Positions 49,613 through 56,887 of a DNA stretch of 64,000 nt are shown piece after piece. Within the stretch, counting starts at the first letter, position 1; each line of letters opens with the position of its first letter. A model generated the notes under the pieces. It did no database searches, had not been told where the DNA came from, and saw nothing but the letters and a program-made list of their open reading frames with translations. The DNA is taken from contig CAVPMN010000020.1 of the NCBI GenBank assembly GCA_963706425.1, forward strand, positions 1,798,001 to 1,862,000. Reading direction: 5' to 3'. The position numbers and the translations under genes were made by a program. This stretch comes from CAVPMN01 sp963706425. GTDB taxonomy: Bacteria; Actinomycetota; Acidimicrobiia; Acidimicrobiales; Acidimicrobilacustridaceae.

Positions 49613-50259
49613 GCGGCCCGCCGCAACGCTCGGGCCAGACCCTTGGGAAGCCGACTCACGAGCAAGCCGGCGTCGACAGCTCGCGACACCGAGGCGTCGT
49701 AGGGCACGTCGGCCAGCACCGGCACGCCGAGCACCTGCTCGACGTCGTAGCTCGACAGCGCACGCCCGGGCTCGCTCACCACGACGAGACCCGACGGCTT
49801 GAGCGGGGCGGCGGTGGCCGCCCGGAGCGCCAGATAGCAGGCACGGATGACCAACAACGAGTGGGTAGCCGAGGCGGCGAGCACGCGGGGCACTTCGAGG
49901 TCGATGCGGCCGCAGTCGACCACCACCGCTCGAGGTTCGGAGGCGAGCATGCCGGCGAAGACCTCGGCTCGCTCGCCGTTGGCCAGCGACCCCCGTCCCC
50001 GAGGGATGAGGGCCAGGCCGGGAGCGACGTCGTGCTCGATGCGGGCCAGCCCGTCAGCCGGCACGTCGGTGCCGGCTTCGAGCCATTCGCTGACTCCGGC
50101 ACCATCTGGCTCGGGTAGCCCGAGCACGGCCGGGGCGTCACCACGAACGTCGACGAGCAACGCGCCCGCGGGTCTCGACCTCGCGAGCACCAAGGCGAGC
50201 GACGCGGCCACCACCGTGGCACCAGAGCCGCCCTTGGCCGACCAGCAGGCGATGAACAC
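49609..50259 (-). CDS. CpaE/TadZ-like septum-site (Ssd) protein
   Basis: A 216-residue MinD/ParA-like protein of the CpaE group. The deviant Walker A reads WSAKGGSGATVVAAS, with the second Lys of the usual GKT replaced by Ala, as in many CpaE/TadZ proteins that localise Tad machinery rather than hydrolyse ATP strongly. First gene of the tad operon; its M. tuberculosis counterpart is Rv3660c (Ssd). Confidence 0.87.
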   Translation of the reverse strand: MFIACWSAKGGSGATVVAASLALVLARSRPAGALLVDVRGDAPAVLGLPEPDGAGVSEWLEAGTDVPADGLARIEHDVAPGLALIPRGRGSLANGERAEVFAGMLASEPRAVVVDCGRIDLEVPRVLAASATHSLLVIRACYLALRAATAAPLKPSGLVVVSEPGRALSSYDVEQVLGVPVLADVPYDASVSRAVDAGLLVSRLPKGLARALRRAA

Positions 50260-50410
50260 GACACCCTCCCCGAGCGATCACGACACGAGCTCGGGGAAGA
50301 GCGAACGGAGCGTACCGACGATCGATCGCCGCCGACAAGGGGTGAAGCGCGTGACCTACGTCCCAGGCACGTCGCGGTCGAGCGCCCTCGACCGGCGACG
50401 GTGCCGCCGT

Positions 50411-51352
50411 ATGCTCGCCGTGATGCAGGCCGCCTTCTTCGACTTGGACAAGACGGTCATCGCCAAGGCCTCGATGGTCGCGTTCGGCCCGCCGCTGCTC
50501 CAGGCCGGGATGATCTCGCGCCGACTGCTCGTGCGCGCCCTCTGGAGCCAACTCGTCTTCCAGACCCTCGGCGCGGACGAGGCCCGCATGCGCAAGTTCC
50601 GCGAGTCGGCGTTGCGGGTGACGAAGGGCTGGGACCACGTCCGCATCAGCACGCTGGTACGCGACACGCTCACCGACGTCATCGAGCCGATCGTCTACGA
50701 CGAGGCGCTGGCCCTCATCGCCGAGCACCGCCAGGCCGGACGGAGGGTGTTCATCGTGTCCGCGTCGCCGGAGGAGATCGTCGCGCCGCTCGGCGACTAC
50801 CTCGGTGTGGACGCCTCGATCGCCAGCCGGGCCCGACTCGACGACGAGGGCCGCTACACCGGCGAGGTCGAGTTCTACTCCTACGGCCCGTTCAAGGCGG
50901 AGGCCATCCTCGACGTCGCCGACCGGGAAGGCATCGATCTCCAGGAGAGCTACGCCTACTCCGACTCGATCACCGATCTGCCGATGCTCGAGGTGGTGGG
51001 GCACCCGGTGGTGGTCAACCCCGACCGCGACCTGGCCCGCATCGCCCGCGAGCGCGACTGGGAGGTGAGGATCTTCCGCATCGGCGTGCCCCTACGCGAA
51101 CGGGTGGCGATGCCGCCGCCGCGCACTGCGGCGCTCGCCGCAGCCGGGGCCGCATCGGCGGCGCTGGTCGTGGCGGGAGGGCTCTGGTGGTGGGAACGTC
51201 GGCGCAGGGTCGCCCCGACGGGCCTGGCTCGCGTACGCCACGACCTCGAACGGACGCTCGAACCTCTGCAGGAACGCGTATCGCGAGCTCGGAAGCTCAG
51301 GCCTCCTGCAGCTTCTTCACGGCGAAAGCAGCGAGGGCGACCACGACGATGA
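50411..51352 (+). CDS. HAD-IB phosphatase (SerB-like) with C-terminal membrane helix
   Basis: A 313-residue HAD hydrolase. Motif I is FFDLDKTVIAKASM, motif II lies in FIVSASPEEIVAPLG, and motif III/IV in YSDSITDLPML. A hydrophobic helix near residue 245 (AAAGAASAALVVAGGLWWW) followed by basic residues should anchor it in the membrane. Related actinobacterial proteins lie beside ssd/tad (Rv3661). Starts ATG 50411 or ATG 50423; neither has a clear ribosome site. Its last 56 bp overlap an antisense micro-gene. Confidence 0.87.
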   Translation: MLAVMQAAFFDLDKTVIAKASMVAFGPPLLQAGMISRRLLVRALWSQLVFQTLGADEARMRKFRESALRVTKGWDHVRISTLVRDTLTDVIEPIVYDEALALIAEHRQAGRRVFIVSASPEEIVAPLGDYLGVDASIASRARLDDEGRYTGEVEFYSYGPFKAEAILDVADREGIDLQESYAYSDSITDLPMLEVVGHPVVVNPDRDLARIARERDWEVRIFRIGVPLRERVAMPPPRTAALAAAGAASAALVVAGGLWWWERRRRVAPTGLARVRHDLERTLEPLQERVSRARKLRPPAASSRRKQRGRPRR

Positions 51353-51371
51353 GCACCAGAAGCTTCTTCAT
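51297..51371 (-). CDS. Putative 24-residue membrane microprotein
   Basis: A very short frame: Met-Lys-Lys, then about 14 hydrophobic residues (LLVLIVVVALAAFAV), then KKLQEA and stop. This is an ideal minimal transmembrane peptide with charged ends. No ribosome site is seen, but TATGCT lies 7 bases upstream of the ATG and could be a -10 for a leaderless message. It overlaps the HAD gene end in antisense by 56 bp. Coding status unproven. Confidence 0.45.
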   Translation of the reverse strand: MKKLLVLIVVVALAAFAVKKLQEA

Positions 51372-51431
51372 GGTGGCAGCATAGGTTCACGCTGCCCAGG
51401 GCACCACTGCGAGGTGGTGCCGCCGCTGGAC

Positions 51432-52370
51432 TCAGACGGCGAGCAGGTCGCGAGCGCCGGTGTCGCTCGAGGGGTGCCGCAGCTTCGACATCGCCCGAGC
51501 TTCGATCTGGCGGATGCGCTCTCGGGTGAGGTTGAAGTGCTCGCCGACCTCTTCGAGCGTGCGGGGCTCGCCCCGGTCGAGGCCGAAGCGCAGCTTCAGG
51601 ATCTCGCGCTCACGTTCGTCGAGCGGGCTGAGCAGCCGGGCGATCTCCTCGGGCAGCAGCGCGGTGGCCGCCACCTCGAAGGGCGACTCGGCCGAGCGAT
51701 CCTCGACCACGTCGCCGAGCTCGGCGTCGCCGTCCTCGCGGAGCGGCTCGGACAGCGAGAGCGGCTCGGCGGCGAAGCGCAGGGCCTCGGTGACCTTGTC
51801 CTCGGGCATCTCGACCTCGGCCGAGAGCTCGGCGAGGGTGGCCGGACGACCGAGCTTGAGCTCGAGGCGGGCCCGGGCCTTCTGCAGGCGGGCGAGCGTG
51901 TCGCCGGCGTGCACGGGCAGCCGGATGGTGCGGCCGGTGTTGGCGATGCCGCGGGTGATGGCCTGGCGGATCCACCAGGTGGCGTAGGTGGAGAACTTGA
52001 AGCCCTTGCGCCAGTCGAACTTCTCGACGGCGTGCATCAGGCCGAGGTTGCCCTCCTGGATGAGATCGAGCAGCGGCAGACCCGACGCCTGGTACTTCTT
52101 GGCGATCGACACCACCAGTCGGAGGTTCGACTGGACGAAGGTGCGCTCGGCGTCCTCGCCGTCACGGATCTGGCGGCGCAGCTCACGCTTGCGGGCCGGC
52201 GTCAGATCCTTGCCGCCGGCCTCGAAGTCGGTGCGGGCTGCGTTGCCCGCCTCGATGGCCTGGGCCAGACGAACCTCGTCGTCCTTGGTGAGCAGCGGGT
52301 ACTGACCGATGTCGGTGAGGTACAGACGGACGAGGTCTTCTTCGTCACGTTCAACACGCTCTTTGGGCAA
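51432..52370 (-). CDS. Sigma-70 family RNA polymerase sigma factor (RpoD/SigA-type, group 1 or 2)
   Basis: A 312-residue sigma factor with region 1.2 (DLVRLYLTDIGQYPLL), 2.1-2.4 (NLRLVVSIAKKYQASGLPLL, DLIQEGNLGLMHAVEKFDW, FSTYATWWIRQAITR), region 3 and 4.2 (LTRERIRQIEARAMSKLRHP). Region 1.1 is missing. It could be the housekeeping factor or a SigB-like relative. TTG at 52370 is preferred: GAGGTG stands about 6 bases before it, and the alternative GTG at 52433 adds 21 Pro/Arg-rich residues of non-family character. Confidence 0.92.
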   Translation of the reverse strand: MPKERVERDEEDLVRLYLTDIGQYPLLTKDDEVRLAQAIEAGNAARTDFEAGGKDLTPARKRELRRQIRDGEDAERTFVQSNLRLVVSIAKKYQASGLPLLDLIQEGNLGLMHAVEKFDWRKGFKFSTYATWWIRQAITRGIANTGRTIRLPVHAGDTLARLQKARARLELKLGRPATLAELSAEVEMPEDKVTEALRFAAEPLSLSEPLREDGDAELGDVVEDRSAESPFEVAATALLPEEIARLLSPLDEREREILKLRFGLDRGEPRTLEEVGEHFNLTRERIRQIEARAMSKLRHPSSDTGARDLLAV

Positions 52371-52599
52371 CCTGCACCTCGTGGTAGACGGCGGATGGAC
52401 CGGCGGATGGGTCTCGATCGGGAACCGAACCACCGGTCACGGCGGATGCGACCGTGCGTGCCGTGTCCGGGCTCTCCCTACGATACCGATGTGGTCAAGA
52501 GGCCCCACCTTGTCGTGGATCGACGTACTCCCCTACGTTCGGCGCGGTTTTGGCCGCGTTGAGTGGTTTTTGGGGACAACCTGGAAAGAGACCCAAAAC

Positions 52600-52914
52600 A
52601 TGGACGACGAGGTAGATCTCGTGGTGGTGACGCTGATCTTCGACGCCACCGACCCAGCGGCGGTGGCTGCCGTGCTGTCACGCTATGTGGTGGTGAGCCG
52701 CTCGCATCCGGGCTGTCGAAATATCGACCTGGCCGCGTCGGCCACCCAGCCGGGCCGGTTCGTGGTGATCGAGAAGTGGGCCTCACCCGACCTTCAGCAG
52801 GCCCACTTCGACTCGCCCGACATGGTGACCATGGCCGAGTCGTGCCGTGGGCTGCTCGCCGCGCCGCCGCTCGTCGACCTGCTCGAGCCCATCTCGGTGC
52901 ACGACCTGAACTGA
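52600..52914 (+). CDS. Antibiotic biosynthesis monooxygenase (ABM)-domain protein
   Basis: A 104-residue dimeric ferredoxin-like fold protein: VTLIFDATDPAAVAAVLSRY, HPGCRNIDLAAS, RFVVIEKWASPDLQQAHFDS. ABM proteins include cofactor-free monooxygenases and haem or quinone handling enzymes; the substrate is unknown. ATG at 52600 with GGAAAGAG upstream. Divergent from the sigma factor gene. Confidence 0.88.
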   Translation: MDDEVDLVVVTLIFDATDPAAVAAVLSRYVVVSRSHPGCRNIDLAASATQPGRFVVIEKWASPDLQQAHFDSPDMVTMAESCRGLLAAPPLVDLLEPISVHDLN

Positions 52915-52921
52915 CCCACCA

Positions 52922-52971
52922 GTTCTTGTCGCGCGTTCCGGATCCCCACGCCCGGGATCCGCGACGAGAAC
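52922..52971. terminator. 50-bp palindrome between convergent genes
   Basis: Outer arms GTTCTTGTCGCG (52922-52933) and CGCGACGAGAAC (52960-52971) pair with one G-T; inner arms are GGATCCC (52940-52946) and GGGATCC (52954-52960). Placed between the ABM gene and the ferritin-like cassette, it can end transcription from both sides. Similar in build to 29501-29554. Confidence 0.65.
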
Positions 52972-52979
52972 GGTCCCGC

Positions 52980-53537
52980 TCAGGCGGCGCGGTCGGCGAG
53001 CGCGCCGTTGCTGATGCGCTCGACGTCGGCCCACGTCAAGCCGTCAGAGGTCCACAGCAGGTCGAAGGCCTGGTCGGCGCCGTCGTGGAAGCCGTGGCGA
53101 TTGCGGAACGCGTAGAGCCAACGCTGACGCTGGCTCTCGTAGCCGAGGCGTTCGACCCGGCCCGCGCTGTAGGCGTCCCATGCGACCCGCAGCGACAGCG
53201 ACAGCTCGTCGCGATCGGGAGGATCGCCGAACGACGCGTCGAGCTGGTCGTGCGCCTGAACGAGGAGCCGACCCAGCACGCGGTCGGCTCCGAGCGGGAA
53301 GAACTGACGGATGCGCTTGGGATCCTCGAGCGCACCGCCTTCGAGCTCGAGCACGATCGGATCGATGGCGGCCACCCGCACCCGACCGAGCGGCACCGAC
53401 TCGTCGATCTCGACCTTCACCACCTGGTCGCTGCCGAAGCCGATCTGGTCGCACAGGCGCTCGACGGCGGCGCGGATCTGTGCCGCGTCGAAGTCGACCA
53501 GGGTGAACGTCTCGGGTGAGACGTCGACCTTCGCCAT
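52980..53537 (-). CDS. Conserved hypothetical protein, third gene of the ferritin-like cassette
   Basis: A 185-residue protein of unknown family. The first 65 residues form an alpha-beta pattern (FDAAQIRAAVERLCDQIGFG then VVKVEIDESVPLGRVRV); the rest looks helical with LGYESQRQRWLYAFRNRHGF near residue 135. One Cys only; no signal peptide or membrane segment. It lies 3 bp after the DUF455 gene, so it is made with the two ferritin-like proteins and may be a partner or loading factor. ATG at 53537. Confidence 0.75.
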   Translation of the reverse strand: MAKVDVSPETFTLVDFDAAQIRAAVERLCDQIGFGSDQVVKVEIDESVPLGRVRVAAIDPIVLELEGGALEDPKRIRQFFPLGADRVLGRLLVQAHDQLDASFGDPPDRDELSLSLRVAWDAYSAGRVERLGYESQRQRWLYAFRNRHGFHDGADQAFDLLWTSDGLTWADVERISNGALADRAA

Positions 53538-53540
53538 CGG

Positions 53541-54398
53541 CTAGCCGGCCTCGGCCATGGCCTCGCCGGCCAGGTGATCCTGGAACTGGGCGCGTGCCTG
53601 GCTCGACAGCTCGGCGATCTCGTCGATCTCTCGATCATCGAAGCCGGCGAGCTCACGGAAGCGCCGAGCCAGCCGGATCGGGCTGTCGTCCTCCTCGCCG
53701 CGGAAGCCGCCGAGGGAGAAGAGCTTGTCGACCGTGCGCTGGAACTCGAGGGCCTGGTCGCGGCGCTCCTTGTCGTTCTCGGTGAGCCGGCGCAGCCAGT
53801 CGGAGCCCATCTTCACGTGGGTGACCTCGTCGGCGAGCATCCAGTCCTCGCAGAACTCGAGCACCGGGTCGTCGGCGATCTGGCCGAACTCGCGCATGGT
53901 GTTGAACACGTCGATGGCCAGGCCTTCGAGGGCCCGGTTGACGCCCGTGAGCCGGAAGACGGGATCGGGAGCGCAGGCGGCTTCGTAGAGGAACACGCCC
54001 TCGCCGAACTCGCCGATCTCGGTGCCCATCCACTCGCTGAGCTTCACCGAGATCTCGCAGTGACGGGCCTCGTCCCAGCACTGGCGGGCCATGTCGAGCT
54101 TGAGCTCGAACGGCACCTCGTCGGTCGAGCCCACGCCCGCCGACTTGCCGGTGCCGACCTCGAAGTCCCAGCAGGTGCGGCCGGCACCCTCGAGGGCCTG
54201 GATCTCACCGACGAAGATGCCGTGCATGAGGGCACGGGCGCGATCAGGGGCATCGGGCAGATCAGGGGTGAGTCGCTGAGGGCCGCGCCGCCCTTCGCCC
54301 TGCGTGCTGTTGCGCTGGTCGCTCATCTGGTCGAGCAGGTTGCTACGCACGAAACGCTCGTCGCGCGCCAACTCTGCAGCGGGCAGGTGCTTCTTCAC
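53541..54398 (-). CDS. Ferritin-like di-iron protein (DUF455-type)
   Basis: A 285-residue helical protein with the residue pattern of a carboxylate-bridged di-iron four-helix bundle: Glu in GEIQALEGAGRT (near 67), ExxH in CWDEARHCEI (near 115), Glu in LEFCEDWM (near 185) and ExxH in ADEVTHVKMG (near 195). No haem ligand or iron-storage features are evident, so oxidase or hydroxylase chemistry is more likely than storage. Its ATG overlaps the previous ferritin-like gene by 4 bp (ATGA). Confidence 0.85.
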   Translation of the reverse strand: MKKHLPAAELARDERFVRSNLLDQMSDQRNSTQGEGRRGPQRLTPDLPDAPDRARALMHGIFVGEIQALEGAGRTCWDFEVGTGKSAGVGSTDEVPFELKLDMARQCWDEARHCEISVKLSEWMGTEIGEFGEGVFLYEAACAPDPVFRLTGVNRALEGLAIDVFNTMREFGQIADDPVLEFCEDWMLADEVTHVKMGSDWLRRLTENDKERRDQALEFQRTVDKLFSLGGFRGEEDDSPIRLARRFRELAGFDDREIDEIAELSSQARAQFQDHLAGEAMAEAG

Positions 54399-55054
54399 GA
54401 GGCGACCTCCTGGGTCAACTCCGGTTGGGAACCGATCGAGCCCGGGCCGGCGATGCCGCCCGCCGCGAGCATGAGCTTTTCGAGCCTGGCCTGTCGATCG
54501 GCGGCCCGCTGTACGTCGTCGTTGGTCTCGAGCAGGGACTGGATGAGCATCTCGCCGTCACGCCAGTCGTCGAACTCGTCCTGGAGCGCGAACTTCAGCG
54601 ATCGGATGGTGGGCGCGTCGGTGATGGTGGACGTGTTGTTGAGATGGAACGTGTAGGCGGCGATCTTGTGGGGGATCAGGACGCGGTAGACCCCGACCAG
54701 CTTCTCGATGGTCTCGCCCGGCGCCTCGGGCTCGGTCATGGCGTCGATGAAGGCCACGATCTCGTCGTTGGCCGGGACGGTGAGCCGATCGGGGTTCATC
54801 TCGCGCAGCTCGGGCAGCCGCTTGTGCCACAGCTCGGCGTGCCAGGCGTGGTGATAGGCGTGGGTGCCGAGCCGCAGCTTCACGTCGAGCTCGGGCACGG
54901 TGGCGACCCATCCGCCGAGCACCTCGAAGAGCCGCATCTCGATCCACTTGTAGTGGCCGACCCGACGGGCCGTGTCCTCGACGCTGAACGCTCCCGGCAG
55001 CTCGCGCCGGTCCCACGGCGCGAAAGCAGCTCGTGGTTTGCTCGGATCGGGCAC
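54395..55054 (-). CDS. Second ferritin-like helical protein of the cassette
   Basis: A 219-residue helical protein, first gene of the cassette. Possible metal-site residues: Glu in YKWIEMRLFEVLGG (near 40), ExxH within HAWHAELWHKRL (near 75), and a late helix LQDEFDDWRDGE (near 165) in which the expected His is Asp. It may thus be a degenerate partner of the DUF455 protein, as in alpha/beta di-iron enzymes. GTG start at 55054 follows AGGGGG. Family not recognised with certainty. Confidence 0.7.
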   Translation of the reverse strand: MPDPSKPRAAFAPWDRRELPGAFSVEDTARRVGHYKWIEMRLFEVLGGWVATVPELDVKLRLGTHAYHHAWHAELWHKRLPELREMNPDRLTVPANDEIVAFIDAMTEPEAPGETIEKLVGVYRVLIPHKIAAYTFHLNNTSTITDAPTIRSLKFALQDEFDDWRDGEMLIQSLLETNDDVQRAADRQARLEKLMLAAGGIAGPGSIGSQPELTQEVAS

Positions 55055-55144
55055 CCCAAACCCCCTGGTTCTGCTGGCCCCTGGTTCGCTGAGCCTGTGC
55101 GGGCGATGCTACCCGTCAGAGCGGGCGCGACGCATGGCGAAGGA

Positions 55145-56845
55145 TCAGCCTCGATACCCGTTCGTTATCGGCAGGCGCCGGTCCTTCCCGAAGGCCTTGG
55201 TGGTGACCCGCACCCCCGGGGGCGCCTGGCGGCGCTTGTACTCGGCCACATCGACCAGCCGCACCACCCTGCGCACGATGTCGGGATCGATGCCGTCGGC
55301 CGCACAGAGCTCGACCACCTCACCTGCGGTGCGGTCCTCCTCGACATAGGCCTCGAGGATGCGATCGAGGATCTCGTAGGGAGGCAGGCTGTCGGTGTCG
55401 AACTGGTCGGGCCGCAGCTCGGCCGACGGCGGCTTGTCGATGACCGTCTGGGGCACCAGCTCGCGACCCGCCCGCCGGTTGAGGTCGCGACAGATCTCGA
55501 ACACCCAGGTCTTCGGCACGTCCTTGATGACCGCGAAGCCACCCGCCATGTCGCCGTAGAGCGTGGCGTAGCCGACCGCCATCTCGCTCTTGTTGCCGGT
55601 GGTGAGCACCAGCCAGCCGAACTTGTTGGACAGCGCCATGAGGAGGTTGCCCCGGATGCGCGGCTGGAGGTTCTCCTCGGCGAGGCCCGCCGGCAGGTCG
55701 CCGAACGACGGGTGCAGCATCTCGAGGTAGGCGCTGAAGGCCGGCTCGATCTCGATCAGACGATGCTCGATGCCGAGGTTGGCGCACAGCCGCTCGGCGT
55801 CGGTGATCGAGTGATCGGACGAGTAGCGCGAGGGCATCAGCACGCCACGCACCCGATCGGCGCCCAACGCGTCGACCGCGATCGCGGCCACGAGCGACGA
55901 GTCGATGCCTCCGGACAACCCGAGCACCACGTCGGTGAACCCGTTCTTGCGCACGTAGTCGCGGGTGCCGATCACCAACGCGCCGTAGACCTCTGCCCAA
56001 CGTTCCAGAGGTTCTGCTGACGTGGCGACCAGGACAGGGCCCGTGGCCGTCGACGCGCGGGTGATCTCGTCGACCTGGGCGGGGGGCGTCCTCGTCTCGT
56101 CGCGGTCGGCGATCTCGACGTCGGTGATGAAGATCTCCTCGGTGTACTGACCGGCCCGGGTCTGCACGTCACCATCGGGACCGACGATCAGCGATGAGCC
56201 GTCGAACACCAGCTCGTCCTGGCCACCCACCAGGTTCACGTAGACGATCGTGCAACTGGCCTCGTCGGCCCGGGCCGCCAGCATCTGCTCGCGCGCCTCG
56301 ACCTTGCCGGCGTGATAGGGCGACCCGTTGACGTTGACGATCAGCTCGGCCCCGGCGCGACTGAGGTCGGCAACCGGACCGTCGGCGATCCAGGCGTCCT
56401 CGCAGATCGATACACCGACCCGCACGCCGGCGATCTCGAACAGGCGCAGATCGTCGGCCCCGTTCGTGAAGTATCGCTGCTCGTCGAACACCGCATAGTT
56501 GGGAAGGCGTCGCTTGCGGTAGATGCCGTGCAACACACCCCGGGAGCAGACCGCGGCCGCGTTGTAGAGCTGATCGCCCGCCTGATCGACGAACCCCACG
56601 ATCGCCACGCAGTGGCCCGTGTGGGGCAGGATCCGCTGCAGCGCCTCGCGGTTGTCGGCCACGAACCCCGGCTTGAGCAACAGGTCTTCCGGTGGGTAGC
56701 CGGTGATGGCCAGCTCGGGGAACGCAACCAGGTCGCAGCCGTCGGCTTCTGCGACCTTGATCGCTTCGATGACCCGTTCGACGTTGCCGTCGAGGTCGCC
56801 CACGACCATGTTGACCTGAGCGGCCGCGACCCTGACCCGACGCAT
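55145..56845 (-). CDS. nadE: Glutamine-dependent NAD+ synthetase
   Basis: Final step of NAD synthesis. The 566-residue protein has an N-terminal nitrilase-type glutaminase (Glu in FPELAITGYPPEDLL, Lys in YRKRRLPNY, Cys in SICEDAW) and a C-terminal synthetase with the PP-loop LGLSGGIDSS and TTGNKSEMAVGYAT. It completes the route begun by nadB and nadC elsewhere in the window. Divergent from glnE with only 42 bp between starts. Confidence 0.97.
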   Translation of the reverse strand: MRRVRVAAAQVNMVVGDLDGNVERVIEAIKVAEADGCDLVAFPELAITGYPPEDLLLKPGFVADNREALQRILPHTGHCVAIVGFVDQAGDQLYNAAAVCSRGVLHGIYRKRRLPNYAVFDEQRYFTNGADDLRLFEIAGVRVGVSICEDAWIADGPVADLSRAGAELIVNVNGSPYHAGKVEAREQMLAARADEASCTIVYVNLVGGQDELVFDGSSLIVGPDGDVQTRAGQYTEEIFITDVEIADRDETRTPPAQVDEITRASTATGPVLVATSAEPLERWAEVYGALVIGTRDYVRKNGFTDVVLGLSGGIDSSLVAAIAVDALGADRVRGVLMPSRYSSDHSITDAERLCANLGIEHRLIEIEPAFSAYLEMLHPSFGDLPAGLAEENLQPRIRGNLLMALSNKFGWLVLTTGNKSEMAVGYATLYGDMAGGFAVIKDVPKTWVFEICRDLNRRAGRELVPQTVIDKPPSAELRPDQFDTDSLPPYEILDRILEAYVEEDRTAGEVVELCAADGIDPDIVRRVVRLVDVAEYKRRQAPPGVRVTTKAFGKDRRLPITNGYRG

Positions 56846-56887
56846 GCGGCCAGGCTAGTGGCGCGACCTTGTGCCTACCCTTGCCCC

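Noticed and set aside
53044..53454. An alternative minus-strand arginine-rich frame within the cassette
   Set aside because: Out-of-frame shadow of the 185-residue hypothetical gene, with high Arg/Gly typical of shifted GC-rich coding.
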